Positions 10,072 through 20,677 of a stretch of DNA of 64,000 nucleotides are shown here, in pieces. A program made the translations under genes and the position numbers. How positions within the stretch are numbered: the stretch's first letter is position 1; every line of letters begins with the position of its first letter. The DNA comes from Paracoccaceae bacterium (GTDB taxonomy: Bacteria > Pseudomonadota > Alphaproteobacteria > Rhodobacterales > Rhodobacteraceae): NCBI GenBank assembly GCA_019454225.1, contig CP075370.1, positions 1,726,001 through 1,790,000 on the forward strand, written 5' to 3'. The notes beneath the pieces were generated by a model, which was not told the origin of the DNA, did no database searches, and saw only the letters and a program-made list of their open reading frames with translations.

Positions 10072-10209
10072 ATGCCGAGCAGCACCCGCGCCATTCTGGC
10101 GCTCGTCTTCGTGGCCGTCGCAGCCGCCTGCGCGCCCAAGAAGGAAGAAGTCGTCTACGTCGATCAGCCGGTCACGACCGAACCGGTCTACACCGGCAAG
10201 TACAAGTGA
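10072..10209 (+). CDS. 45-residue putative lipoprotein
   Basis: A very short gene starting at ATG 10072 with AGGAG nine bases upstream. Residues 1-19 form a signal peptide ending VAVAAA before Cys20, a plausible lipobox, followed by the charged, tyrosine-containing tail KKEEVVYVDQPVTTEPVYTGKYK. Similar tiny lipoproteins occur beside pccB/pccA in Rhodobacteraceae (from memory). Function is unknown; it may be an envelope structural or stress peptide. A terminator-like hairpin follows directly. Confidence 0.7.
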   Translation: MPSSTRAILALVFVAVAAACAPKKEEVVYVDQPVTTEPVYTGKYK

Positions 10210-10218
10210 TCCATTCGG

Positions 10219-10248
10219 GCGGGCCGCGTCGGAACTGACACGGCCCGC
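10219..10248 (+). terminator. Terminator-like hairpin after the 45-residue lipoprotein gene
   Basis: GCGGGCCG (10219-10226) pairs with CGGCCCGC (10241-10248); after one C-A mismatch, GTC pairs with GAC, enclosing loop GGAACT. The stem begins ten bases after the stop codon. No T-tract follows, so it is a weak or factor-assisted terminator at best. Confidence 0.4.
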
Positions 10249-10281
10249 CTGCTCCCGCCGCCCCGGACCGGGGGGTGTGCG

Positions 10282-10680
10282 ATGATCAAGCACCGCGGCT
10301 TTCCCGGCCGCCTTCCCGGCAGCGATTTCCAGTTCGTCATCCGCCGCGCCAACCACAAGGATGGCGTGACACGCATTGTCCGCCGCGAGCGCTACAAGGA
10401 TCGCAAGGCGGTCGACCGGCGGGCGGACGAGGCGTTCATGGCGGCGCTCTGGAACCATTTCGGCGAAGAACCCTTCGTGCGCGGCAATCTGGACGCCGGT
10501 CGCCTGTCCTGGCTTTTCGGACGCGAGGTGGTGCCCGCCGAAGACCCGTTCGATCCCGAGAGCTATGACGCGATGATGCGCATCGACGTCGCGCGGGCGA
10601 TGGCCGCGTTTCCGCAGGTCTTTGCACCCGATGCGGCGACACCCGCAGCGGATGCGGATGACGACGGGGACTGGGCATGA
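10282..10680 (+). CDS. Conserved hypothetical protein
   Basis: A 132-residue soluble protein with a basic N-terminal half (MIKHRGFPGRLPGSDFQFVI, then RRERYKDRKAVDRRADEAF) and an acidic C-terminal tail rich in Asp and Ala. No catalytic motif, signal peptide or membrane segment is visible and I do not recognise a named family, although the position between pccB and pccA is typical for Rhodobacterales hypotheticals. GGGGGG lies five to ten bases upstream of the ATG. Codon usage is like that of its neighbours, so it is probably a real gene. Confidence 0.6.
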   Translation: MIKHRGFPGRLPGSDFQFVIRRANHKDGVTRIVRRERYKDRKAVDRRADEAFMAALWNHFGEEPFVRGNLDAGRLSWLFGREVVPAEDPFDPESYDAMMRIDVARAMAAFPQVFAPDAATPAADADDDGDWA

Positions 10681-11002
10681 ACCTGCCGACCGCCCGTCCC
10701 GATCGGCAGGAACCGGCGCAGGCCCCGCAGCGGCGCGGTCATCGGGGCTATGCAGGCCGCGCACTGCGGGTGCAGCATGACGCGGCGCAGCGGGTGTGGC
10801 CCGTGTTCGGTTCCGTCTGCGCGGTTACCCCTTCCCCGAACTGCCGGCCCGGTTTCCCCCAGACCGGGCCGGACCTTTCGGACGGCGGCGCGGGGCGGTG
10901 CGATTCGGCGGAAATCCGCGCCGGACGGGAATTGTCATTTTCAGACGCGCGGCTTGCGGTATATTGCGGGAATACAAAACACTCGCAAAGAGGCCGAGCA
11001 CA
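10681..11002. other. Intergenic stretch with possible promoter for the glycine-zipper lipoprotein
   Basis: These 322 bases hold no convincing gene. Open frames crossing them have atypical composition and run into the real lipoprotein gene at 11003. A TATATT at 10960-10965 is a reasonable -10 hexamer in otherwise GC-rich DNA, but no good -35 lies at 16-18 bases (TTGTCA at 10932 is 22 bases away). AAAGAGG at 10987-10993 is the ribosome-binding site of the following gene. Confidence 0.4.
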
Positions 11003-11209
11003 ATGCGTAAATCCCTTCTTCTCGCCGTCCTGGCGTCCATGGCGCTTGCCGGATGCATGTCTTCCCCCACCGAGCGGGCGCTTGGCGGTGCCGCCGCGGG
11101 CGCGATCATTGCCGATGCCACAAAGGGCGACGTGCTTACCGGTGCGCTCCTCGGCGGGGCCGCAGGTGCGGTGTCCTGCGGCATTCCGGGGCTGCCGCGC
11201 TGCTACTGA
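11003..11209 (+). CDS. Glycine-zipper lipoprotein, 68 residues
   Basis: A small outer-membrane-type lipoprotein. The signal peptide MRKSLLLAVLASMALAGC ends in a clear LAGC lipobox (Cys18). The mature part contains small-residue repeats, ALGGAAAGAIIADATKG and LLGGAAGA, typical of glycine-zipper or YMGG-like lipoproteins, and ends CGIPGLPRCY with two cysteines that could form a disulfide. AAAGAGG stands nine bases before the ATG. It is followed by a strong rho-independent terminator, so it may be monocistronic and separated transcriptionally from pccA. Confidence 0.78.
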   Translation: MRKSLLLAVLASMALAGCMSSPTERALGGAAAGAIIADATKGDVLTGALLGGAAGAVSCGIPGLPRCY

Positions 11210-11245
11210 CCTGACCGGCGCCATTGCGGCGCCTCAATCGCACGA

Positions 11246-11283
11246 AGGACCGTCCGGGCTGACCGCCCGGGCGGTCCTTTGCG
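11246..11283 (+). terminator. Rho-independent terminator between lipoprotein gene and pccA
   Basis: A 14-pair stem with a single G-T wobble is formed by 11246-11259 (AGGACCGTCCGGGC) and 11265-11278 (GCCCGGGCGGTCCT) around a TGACC loop, followed by TTTGCGTTT. It lies 36 bases after the lipoprotein stop and 40 bases before the pccA start, and is the best terminator in the window. Confidence 0.8.
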
Positions 11284-11323
11284 TTTCGCCGGGCGCTGTC
11301 CGGCCTGTATCCAGGGACCCTTC

Positions 11324-13327
11324 ATGTTCGACAAGATCCTGATCGCCAACCGTGGCGAGATCGCCTGCCGTGTCATCAAGACTGCCCGCAAGATGGGAAT
11401 TGCAACGGTCGCCGTCTATTCCGACGCCGACCGCGAGGCGCTGCATGTGCGAATGGCCGACGAGGCCGTGCACATCGGCCCGCCGCCTGCCGCGCAATCC
11501 TACATCGTGATCGACAGGATCATGGAGGCGATCAGGGCGACCGGTGCACAGGCGGTTCATCCGGGCTACGGGTTCCTGTCCGAGAACCGCGCCTTCGCGG
11601 CGGCGCTGGAAGCGGAGGGTGTGGTGTTCATCGGCCCCCCTTCGCCGGCGATCGAGGCGATGGGCGACAAGATCACCTCGAAGAAGATCGCCCAGGGCGC
11701 CGGGGTGAGCACCGTCCCGGGCTACATGGGCCTGATCGCGGATGCCGAGGAGGCCGTCCGCATTTCGGGCCAGATCGGCTATCCGGTGATGATCAAGGCC
11801 AGCGCGGGCGGCGGCGGCAAGGGCATGCGGATCGCTTGGAACGAGGGCGAGGTGGCCGAAGGCTTCCAGTCCTCGAAGAACGAGGCGGCGGCGAGCTTTG
11901 GCGACGACCGCATCTTCATCGAGAAGTTCGTGACCCAGCCCCGTCACATCGAAATCCAGGTGCTGGCCGACAAACATGGCAATTGCGTCTACCTGCATGA
12001 GCGCGAATGCTCGATCCAGCGGCGGAACCAGAAGGTGATCGAGGAGGCGCCGAGCCCCTTCCTCGACGAAGCCACGCGCAGGGCCATGGGCGAACAGGCC
12101 TGCGCCCTCGCCAGGGCCGTGGGCTATACCAGCGCGGGCACGGTGGAATTCATCGTCGACGGCAACCGGAACTTCTACTTTCTGGAAATGAACACCCGCC
12201 TTCAGGTGGAACACCCCGTGACCGAACTGATCACCGGTGTGGACCTTGTCGAACAGATGATCCACGTGGCGAATGGCGAACCCCTGCCATTCCGCCAGGA
12301 GGACCTGAAGATCAACGGCTGGGCGATGGAAAGCCGCCTCTATGCCGAGGATCCCTATCGCAACTTCCTGCCCTCGATCGGGCGCCTGACCCGCTATCGC
12401 CCCCCTGCCGAGGGAACCACCGAACGGGGCGGCATCGTGCGCAACGATACCGGCGTCTATGAGGGCGGCGAAATCAGCATGTACTACGACCCGATGATCG
12501 CCAAGCTTTGCACCTGGGCGCCGTCGCGTGCCGAGGCGATCCAGGAAATGCGCCTGGCGCTCGACACGTTCGAGGTCGAAGGCATCGGTCACAACCTGCC
12601 CTTCGTGGGCGCGGTGATGGATCATCCGCGCTTCGTGTCGGGCAACATCACGACGGCCTTCATTGCCGAGGAGTATCCCGACGGGTTTCAGGGCACGCGG
12701 CTCGATCCGGCCACGCTGCAACGGGTCGCGGCGGCGGCCGCCGCCATGCATCGGGTTGCAGAGATCCGGCGCACCCGCATCTCCGGCACGATGGACAACC
12801 ATCAGCGCCGCGTTGGCGATGACTGGGTGGTCAGCATCCAGGGCGAGAAGCGACCTGTCAGGATCGCCGCCGACCGGGCAGGTTCGACCGTGACCTTCGA
12901 CGATGGCACATCCCACCGCGTCGAAAGCGGCTGGACGCCGGGCCAGCCGCTCGCACGGCTCACGGTCGACGGGGCGCCGCTGGTCATGAAGGTCGCCAAG
13001 GTGCCCATGGGGTTCCGGCTGCGGCTGCGCGGCGCCGATCTCAAGGTTCTGGTGCAGACCCCGCGCCAGGCGGAACTCGCGGCGCTGATGCCGGAAAAGG
13101 CGCCGCCCGATACGTCGAAATACCTGCTCTGCCCGATGCCGGGCCTGGTCGTGAAGCTCAGCGTGGCCGAAGGCGACGAGGTGCAGGAAGGCCAGGCCCT
13201 GGCGACGGTCGAGGCGATGAAGATGGAGAACATCCTGCGGGCCGAGCGCCGGGGGAGGGTCAAGCGCATTGCCGCCATGGCCGGCGCCAGCCTCAAGGTG
13301 GACGACGTGATCATGGAGTTCGAGTGA
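11324..13327 (+). CDS. pccA: Propionyl-CoA carboxylase, biotin-carrying (alpha) subunit
   Basis: A 667-residue biotin carboxylase plus biotin carrier protein that carboxylates its own biotin with ATP and bicarbonate for PccB. Residues 1-450 form the biotin carboxylase with MFDKILIANRGEIACRVIKT at the start, the ATP-grasp glycine loop KASAGGGGKGMR and EMNTRLQVEHPVTE. The C-terminal carrier domain has EAMKMEN with biotinylated Lys633, 35 residues from the end. ATG 11324 is chosen because the conserved MFDKIL start follows AGGGA; an open frame begins earlier inside the terminator. The strong terminator upstream means it may need its own promoter. Confidence 0.95.
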   Translation: MFDKILIANRGEIACRVIKTARKMGIATVAVYSDADREALHVRMADEAVHIGPPPAAQSYIVIDRIMEAIRATGAQAVHPGYGFLSENRAFAAALEAEGVVFIGPPSPAIEAMGDKITSKKIAQGAGVSTVPGYMGLIADAEEAVRISGQIGYPVMIKASAGGGGKGMRIAWNEGEVAEGFQSSKNEAAASFGDDRIFIEKFVTQPRHIEIQVLADKHGNCVYLHERECSIQRRNQKVIEEAPSPFLDEATRRAMGEQACALARAVGYTSAGTVEFIVDGNRNFYFLEMNTRLQVEHPVTELITGVDLVEQMIHVANGEPLPFRQEDLKINGWAMESRLYAEDPYRNFLPSIGRLTRYRPPAEGTTERGGIVRNDTGVYEGGEISMYYDPMIAKLCTWAPSRAEAIQEMRLALDTFEVEGIGHNLPFVGAVMDHPRFVSGNITTAFIAEEYPDGFQGTRLDPATLQRVAAAAAAMHRVAEIRRTRISGTMDNHQRRVGDDWVVSIQGEKRPVRIAADRAGSTVTFDDGTSHRVESGWTPGQPLARLTVDGAPLVMKVAKVPMGFRLRLRGADLKVLVQTPRQAELAALMPEKAPPDTSKYLLCPMPGLVVKLSVAEGDEVQEGQALATVEAMKMENILRAERRGRVKRIAAMAGASLKVDDVIMEFE

Positions 13328-13331
13328 TGGG

Positions 13332-13811
13332 CTACCGCCCGCTGGGATACCGCTCGAGCATCTCCTGCCGCCGCATCGGCCATTTGTCGATGGCGCGCGA
13401 GATCTCCCGCACATCCCAGGGCAGCGGCTTGCGCAGCGTCGTCACGCCGTCCTTGTCCATCAGGACCAGACCGAAGCCCCGTGGCCGGAACCGCGTGCGG
13501 AAATATCCCATGGCGACCGGATCGGTGTCGGTGATCACGATCACGTCGCGTTCGGCCAGGGCGTCGATGTCGCGCTCGATCAGTTCCATCTGGCGGATGA
13601 AGTTGGGATCGCTCGGACTGTCGGCAAAGACCAGCACGGGGCGGCGCAGCCACTGGAACTCGGCGAGTGTCGCGCCTGCGGCGTCGATGATCATGGCCCG
13701 TTCGGCAGGCGCCCCTGCGGACTCTGTGGCGACAGGCGCGGCGACCTCCTGCGCGGCAGCGGCGGCGGCCGGAAGAAAGACCGACAGAACAAGGATGTGA
13801 AGCGGTTTCAT
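13332..13811 (-). CDS. Exported DUF4174-family protein
   Basis: A 159-residue protein with a cleavable signal peptide (MKPLHILVLSVFLPAAAAAA) and a DUF4174 domain with a thioredoxin-like layout, seen as RPVLVFADSPSDPNFIRQMELIE, then RDVIVITDTDP and GFGLVLMDKDGVTTLR. There is no CXXC, so redox activity is unlikely. Start 13811 is chosen for its GGAGGG site and signal peptide rather than an earlier start at 13973. It sits antisense between pccA and mutase, four bases from the pccA stop, and its role is unknown. Confidence 0.75.
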   Translation of the reverse strand: MKPLHILVLSVFLPAAAAAAQEVAAPVATESAGAPAERAMIIDAAGATLAEFQWLRRPVLVFADSPSDPNFIRQMELIERDIDALAERDVIVITDTDPVAMGYFRTRFRPRGFGLVLMDKDGVTTLRKPLPWDVREISRAIDKWPMRRQEMLERYPSGR

Positions 13812-13878
13812 GCGGGTCCCTCCACCTTCGATATAGGGCAGGGACGGCAGAATCCAAAGCGGTTGAAGGATGTGTGCG

Positions 13879-16014
<2,136 letters not shown>

Positions 16015-16080
16015 CCTCCGGGGCTTGACCCGGGGCTTCGCGCCCGCGACGCTGCACGGACCCGACCGGAGCCTGTGCCG

Positions 16081-16791
16081 ATGATCCATCGCGTCCTGTT
16101 GCTGGCCTTGCTGACGGCAGGACCGGCCGCTGCCGGAAACATCTGCCGCCCCGACCCCGGCGAACCGCTGCGCCTTTCGGATGTGGGGCCGGGTGATACG
16201 CTGACGCTGCGCGAGGGCCCGGCGCCCAGCTATCGCAAGATCGGCGATCTGCTGCCCGGGCAGCGCGACATCCGGGCCACGGGGCGCGCGCACGCCCTGA
16301 CACGCCGTTGCGCCGAGGCCTGTGCCGACCTGCAGCAGGGCTTTGTCGGCGGCGGTCTGGTCCGGGCGATCGAGCGTGACTGCCGCAGGGCTGGCCTGAT
16401 CTGGTACGAGGTGCGCACGCGGCGGGGCCAGACCGGCTGGTCATCGGCCAGGCATCTGGTGATGGCGGGCGGCGCGCCGCTGCCGCCGGTGGTGGTGGTT
16501 CCCCCGGCGCCCCGTCCACCGCCGCCGGACCCCGCGTCCTTCCCCAATTCCGATGTGCCTTACCGCTTTGTCTGCGGGACGGGCGAGATGATCCGCTATA
16601 CCCAACGCAGCGAGCCCCTGGGCCGTGGCGAGGTGACGGTGGGCAATGGCCCGGTATTCAGCCTGACCCGCCGCAAGGGCGAGGGTCCCCCCATCGACCA
16701 CGCGGGCGAGGGGATGGCGATCCGGGGCGACGTGAACGCCGTCACCTGGACCGGCCTCGACGGCCGCGCCCGCGTCTGCCGGCGGGGCTGA
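16081..16791 (+). CDS. Exported SH3-like protein with MliC-like C-terminal domain
   Basis: A 236-residue secreted protein. The signal peptide is MIHRVLLLALLTAGPAAA. Residues 28-130 resemble a bacterial SH3 domain (GDTLTLREGPAPSYRKIGDLL, then GLIWYEVRTRRGQTGWSSARHL) interrupted by a cysteine-rich insert CAEACADL. A proline-rich hinge ([17 protein letters not shown]) leads to a domain of about 70 residues beginning FVCGTGEMIRYTQ and ending WTGLDGRARVCR, similar in pattern to membrane lysozyme inhibitors (MliC fold). An envelope or peptidoglycan-binding role is inferred. The start is set by CGGAG nine bases upstream. Confidence 0.65.
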   Translation: MIHRVLLLALLTAGPAAAGNICRPDPGEPLRLSDVGPGDTLTLREGPAPSYRKIGDLLPGQRDIRATGRAHALTRRCAEACADLQQGFVGGGLVRAIERDCRRAGLIWYEVRTRRGQTGWSSARHLVMAGGAPLPPVVVVPPAPRPPPPDPASFPNSDVPYRFVCGTGEMIRYTQRSEPLGRGEVTVGNGPVFSLTRRKGEGPPIDHAGEGMAIRGDVNAVTWTGLDGRARVCRRG

Positions 16792-16877
16792 TCGGCTGCG
16801 TTCACGGGATCGTGGTCTGGCCCTGCGCGGCTGGCGGTCTAGGCTTGTCCCCCAACGGACGACGAAAGGACCCGCCG

Positions 16878-17594
16878 ATGATCCGCGCCGCCCTGCTTGC
16901 CCTTTGCCTGGCTTCCCCTGCCGCGGCGACCGAGGTCGATGTGGAACTCGTGCTTCTGGCCGATACCACGGGATCGATCGACCACACCGAACTGATGTTC
17001 CAGCGGCAGGGCTATGCCGATGCGATCACCGACCCGCGGGTGCTGACCGCAATCGCGAACACGCTGACCGGCCGTATCGCCGTGACCTATGTCGAGATGG
17101 GGGGCGCCGACAGCCAGGCGGTGGTGGTGCCCTGGACACTGATCGAGGGCGAGGACAGCGCGCGCGCCTTTGCCGCAGCGCTTCTGCCGCAGCCCCGGCT
17201 TGCCTACGGCCGGAACGGGTTCGGCGCGGCGCTGCTGAAGGGCAAGGAACTGATCGAGACCAACGGGTTCCAGGGGCTGCGCCAGGTGATCGATTTTTCC
17301 GCGGACAGCACATGGAACCGCACCGGCATCGCGATCGCGCCCGCGCGGGCCGAGGTTCTGGCGGCGGGCATCACGATCAACGGCCTCGCCGTGCTGTGCC
17401 TGATGTGTCAGGCGAGCCTCGGGCCGCGCGACCTCGTCGCGGAATTCGAGGCCGAGATCATCGGGGGGCCGGGCGCATTCGTGGTTGCGGCCGAGACGGC
17501 CGACGGCTTCACCGACGCGGTGCGCCGCAAGCTGATCCTGGAAATCTCGGGCACCATGCCCGACACGCGGGTCGCCTCGGCCGGTCAGCCCTGA
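16878..17594 (+). CDS. DUF1194 periplasmic protein (vWA-like)
   Basis: A 238-residue protein with signal peptide MIRAALLALCLASPAAA and a DUF1194 domain that has a von Willebrand A-like metal site, DTTGSID, after VDVELVLLA, and a second strand RQVIDFSADSTWN. Members are common in Rhodobacterales and are thought to be periplasmic; no reaction is known. The start at 16878 follows GAAAGGA. Its 3' end overlaps the converging cytochrome gene by ten bases. A C-L-M-C motif (AVLCLMCQASLGP) could hold a disulfide. Confidence 0.8.
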   Translation: MIRAALLALCLASPAAATEVDVELVLLADTTGSIDHTELMFQRQGYADAITDPRVLTAIANTLTGRIAVTYVEMGGADSQAVVVPWTLIEGEDSARAFAAALLPQPRLAYGRNGFGAALLKGKELIETNGFQGLRQVIDFSADSTWNRTGIAIAPARAEVLAAGITINGLAVLCLMCQASLGPRDLVAEFEAEIIGGPGAFVVAAETADGFTDAVRRKLILEISGTMPDTRVASAGQP

Positions 17595-17992
17595 ATGCCG
17601 CGCAGGTATTCCGCGATCTGCACCAGCCGGACGGGTGTGGGCGTGGCGATGCCGTCGCCGCCGTCGTAGGGCACCAGATCGCCGTCCAGCAGCGGTCCGA
17701 ACGCGGGCATCACCGCCCCGCCGTCGCGCCCGCCGGTATAGCCCCAGATCTTGGCCATCACCCGCGTCGCCGGAAAGCTGCCGCCGTTGCGCGCGGATAT
17801 CCGTGTCAGGTCGGCGGGCCGCCGTGTCAGGCCCGCTGCCCCCGGCCCATCGCCGCGTCCGGTGGCGCCGTGGCATGCTGCGCAGTAGGTCGCATAGTCC
17901 TCGGACCCGGTCGGAATGGCGGGCTTCACGGGCATGCAGGCCGCCACGGCGGCGGCAAGGCCAAGCGCGGCGATGATCGTCAGGGGCTGCAT
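17585..17992 (-). CDS. Lipoprotein cytochrome c
   Basis: A 135-residue monohaem c-type cytochrome. Residues 1-18 form a lipoprotein signal, ending AAAVAAC with Cys19 as lipid attachment. The haem-binding site is C37-A-A-C40-H41, followed by the usual GATGRGDGPG loop; Met95 in GAVMPAFGPL is the likely sixth ligand. It probably carries electrons in the periplasm while anchored to a membrane. The redox partner is not evident nearby. The gene converges on the DUF1194 gene with a ten-base overlap at the 3' ends. Confidence 0.82.
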   Translation of the reverse strand: MQPLTIIAALGLAAAVAACMPVKPAIPTGSEDYATYCAACHGATGRGDGPGAAGLTRRPADLTRISARNGGSFPATRVMAKIWGYTGGRDGGAVMPAFGPLLDGDLVPYDGGDGIATPTPVRLVQIAEYLRGIQG

Positions 17993-18056
17993 CGGGGCCT
18001 CCGGTTGTTCTTTTGCGCAAGGCTCGCATGCCGGGGGGAGCGCGGCAAGCCCGCGC

Positions 18057-18734
18057 TCAGCTCACCCGGCCGGCGTCCAGCCGCACGACTCGGTCCATCC
18101 GCGCGGCAAGGTCGAGGTTGTGGGTCGCGATCAGCGCCGAAAGCCCGGTCTGGCGGACCAGATCCATCAGCGTGCCGAAGACCTGGTCCGAGGTGGCCGG
18201 ATCGAGATTGCCGGTCGGCTCGTCCGCCAGCAGCAGGCGCGGCGCGTTGGCCAGGGCCCGGCAGAAGGCCACCCGCTGCTGTTCTCCGCCCGAAAGCGCG
18301 GCGGGGCGGTGCCCGGTGCGCTCCGACAGTCCGACGCGCGACAGCAGGCCCTCCGCCCGGCTGCGCGCCTCGGTCGCCGGGGTTCCGTTGGCAAGCTGCG
18401 GCAGCACAACGTTTTCCAGTGCCGTGAACTCGGGCAGAAGATGATGGAACTGGTAGACGAAGCCCACCAGAGACCGCCGCGCCGCGGTGCGGGTCCGGTC
18501 GGGCTGGCCCGTCATGTCCTGCCCGGTCAGCCGCACCCGGCCCGCATCGGGCGTATCCAGCAGCCCGGCGATGTGCAGCAGCGTCGACTTGCCGGCGCCC
18601 GATGGCGCGACAAGGGCCACGACCTCGCCCGGGGCGATCGCCAGGCTCGCGCCGCGCAGCACCATCACCTCGCCATGGCGGCCCCGGTTGTAGCCTTTCT
18701 CGATACCGTCCAGAACCAGCGTCGGGTCATTCAT
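18057..18734 (-). CDS. lolD: LolD, lipoprotein-release ABC transporter ATPase
   Basis: A 225-residue ABC ATPase that powers release of mature lipoproteins from the inner membrane to LolA. It has Walker [12 protein letters not shown], signature [15 protein letters not shown] and Walker [14 protein letters not shown], with the LolD-type ENVVLPQL region. It overlaps the upstream lolC gene by eight bases, which together with the FtsX/LolC partner distinguishes it from the FtsE/MacB relatives. It is the last gene of a minus-strand unit beginning at proS. Confidence 0.92.
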   Translation of the reverse strand: MNDPTLVLDGIEKGYNRGRHGEVMVLRGASLAIAPGEVVALVAPSGAGKSTLLHIAGLLDTPDAGRVRLTGQDMTGQPDRTRTAARRSLVGFVYQFHHLLPEFTALENVVLPQLANGTPATEARSRAEGLLSRVGLSERTGHRPAALSGGEQQRVAFCRALANAPRLLLADEPTGNLDPATSDQVFGTLMDLVRQTGLSALIATHNLDLAARMDRVVRLDAGRVS

Positions 18735-20010
18735 ACCGCAGCGCCTCGACCGGGTTCATCCGCGCGGCGCGGCGCGCGGGAAAGATCGTGACGACGAAGG
18801 ACAGGCCCAGCGACAGCGCGACAGCCGACAGCACGTCCCCCGGCAGAAGCTTGGCGGGCAGGTCATAGATCCCCCGGATCGACGGGTCCCACACGCCCCC
18901 GCCCGCGACCCAGTTCACCGCGGCAAAGACCGTCTCGATATGGATTGCGAACAGGCAGCCAAGGACAACACCCATGGCGGTGCCAAGGACGCCGGTGAAG
19001 GCGCCGCAGATGAAGAACACCCGCAGGATCGACCCCTCGGTCAGCCCCATCGTGCGCAGGATGCCGATGTCGCGGCCCTTGTTCTTGACCAGCATGATCA
19101 GCCCCGACACGATGTTCATTGCCGCGATCAGCACCAGGATCGACAGGATCACGAACATCACGTTGTCCTCGATGTCGAGCGCGCGCAGGAAGCTGCCCGC
19201 GCTGTCGCGCCATGACCACAGCAATGTCCGCTCGCCGCCCGCCCGCATCATTGCCCCCGCGTAACCATCTATGGAATCCGGGTTTTCCACCATCACCTCG
19301 ATCTCGTCGGCAAACCCCTCGCGGTTCAGGTAGGACTGGGCCTCGTCGAAGGGCATGTAGATGCGGGTGCGGTCGATATCCCATCGGCCGGCGGTGAACA
19401 CATAGACCACGTCATAGGCATTGACCCGCGGGCTTGACCCGAAGGCGGTGCGCGCCCCGTCGGGCGAGATCAGGCGGATGCGGTCGCCCACGGTCACGCC
19501 CAGTTCCCGCGCCACCCCCGACCCGATGGCGATGCCGTCCTCGTAGCGCGCCAGGTCGCCCACCTGGTCCGGGCCGCTGGCGACACGGGGCACCCCCGCC
19601 AGGTCTTCGGCGCGCATGCCATAGATCTCGACCCCCACGTTGCGCCCGCCGGCCGTCGCCATGACCTGCCCCTTGATCAGCGGTGCGGCGCGGGTGACGC
19701 CCGGTATCGACCTCAGGCGGTCGGTCACCGCGTCATAATCGGCAAAACCCCGGATCGTGCGGCCGTCATCGGCGGTGTAGGCGCCGGAATAGACGGTCAT
19801 GTGGGCATTCGCGCCGAGGATCGTATCGACGAACTCGGCGCGGAACCCCGCCCGGACCGCCAGTGTCGCGATCAGGGCAAAGACCGCCAGGGTGATGCCG
19901 ATCAGCGAAATCCAGGTCATTACGCTGACGCCGCCCTCGGCCCGCCGGGCCCGCAGGTAGCGCCATGCGATCATCCATTCGAAGGCGGCAAACGGGGCAG
20001 GGCGGGTCAA
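18727..20010 (-). CDS. lolC: LolC/E-type lipoprotein-release permease
   Basis: A 427-residue integral membrane protein of the LolC/LolE family with one N-terminal transmembrane helix ([20 protein letters not shown]), a large periplasmic domain, and three C-terminal helices around [24 protein letters not shown]. Alphaproteobacteria often use a single LolF-like permease as a homodimer, which fits the single gene here. The reading begins with TTG at 20010, overlapping the stop of the glycosyltransferase gene (TTGA), because the segment [18 protein letters not shown] is conserved upstream of the first ATG. Confidence 0.9.
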   Translation of the reverse strand: MTRPAPFAAFEWMIAWRYLRARRAEGGVSVMTWISLIGITLAVFALIATLAVRAGFRAEFVDTILGANAHMTVYSGAYTADDGRTIRGFADYDAVTDRLRSIPGVTRAAPLIKGQVMATAGGRNVGVEIYGMRAEDLAGVPRVASGPDQVGDLARYEDGIAIGSGVARELGVTVGDRIRLISPDGARTAFGSSPRVNAYDVVYVFTAGRWDIDRTRIYMPFDEAQSYLNREGFADEIEVMVENPDSIDGYAGAMMRAGGERTLLWSWRDSAGSFLRALDIEDNVMFVILSILVLIAAMNIVSGLIMLVKNKGRDIGILRTMGLTEGSILRVFFICGAFTGVLGTAMGVVLGCLFAIHIETVFAAVNWVAGGGVWDPSIRGIYDLPAKLLPGDVLSAVALSLGLSFVVTIFPARRAARMNPVEALRYE

Positions 20011-20672
20011 TCCTCGGGTCCTTCCGGGTCGCGGTAGATGCTGCGTGCGTCCTTGTGGGCGCTGCGCCAGTCATCGGCACCGGCCTTGTAGTCCAGTTTC
20101 CAGACAAATCGTACCGCCTCGCCCACCTCGGCCACGGGGCGCAGGTCGATCCCGTCGAACAGCCCGGCCTCGGCCGGGTCACTGCGCAGGCGCGTCATGA
20201 TGCCGGGGCCGGTCACCTCCCAGACATTGTTCGAGGTGGCACGCTCGATGTTCCGGGTGGCGGAACGGATCACCCGCAACAGCAGCGGATCGCGGGGCTT
20301 GCGGAAGAACATCACGTCATTGGCGATGCGACCCCGCCGGTCCATCAGCATGGCCCGGGCGGCGGGCGCGGCCAGGGCCGACAGGTCGCCCAGCGGTTCG
20401 GTATCGGCATCGAGATAGAACCCGCCATCCGCGAAAAGTGCGCAATAGCGGAAGAAATCGGCCTGCATCGCCGGGACACCGCAGCGGGCAAAGGCCGTCT
20501 GGATGCGCAACGGAAAGCGCTCGGCGATCAGCGCGCGGGCGGCCGTCAGATCGAACCGCCGATAGCCCGGGCCGAACCGGTCTGCCCAGGCGGCCATCAG
20601 CCGTGCCACCTCGGGCGGGGGATCGGGTTTGTCCCAGAACTGGATCAGGCGGCGGGCAGGGTCGATCGTCAT
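20007..20672 (-). CDS. Glycosyltransferase with DXD motif (capsule/mannosyl type)
   Basis: A 221-residue protein of the Gly_transf_sug / OCH1-like type, starting MTIDPARRLIQFWDKPDPPP and containing the donor-sugar DXD motif D88-A-D90 in GGFYLDADTEPLGD. The phrase MQADFFRYCALFADGG before it is the characteristic helix of this family. It should transfer a sugar from a nucleotide donor to a surface or small-molecule acceptor; acceptor unknown. It starts five bases after the methyltransferase stop and overlaps lolC, so it belongs to the proS-lol unit. Confidence 0.75.
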   Translation of the reverse strand: MTIDPARRLIQFWDKPDPPPEVARLMAAWADRFGPGYRRFDLTAARALIAERFPLRIQTAFARCGVPAMQADFFRYCALFADGGFYLDADTEPLGDLSALAAPAARAMLMDRRGRIANDVMFFRKPRDPLLLRVIRSATRNIERATSNNVWEVTGPGIMTRLRSDPAEAGLFDGIDLRPVAEVGEAVRFVWKLDYKAGADDWRSAHKDARSIYRDPEGPED

Positions 20673-20677
20673 GCCGG

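Noticed and set aside
10677-11342. A 221-codon frame starting in an ATGA overlap with the preceding hypothetical gene
   Set aside because: Its composition is unlike a protein, it lies on top of the lipoprotein gene at 11003 and the terminator, and no homologue pattern is seen.
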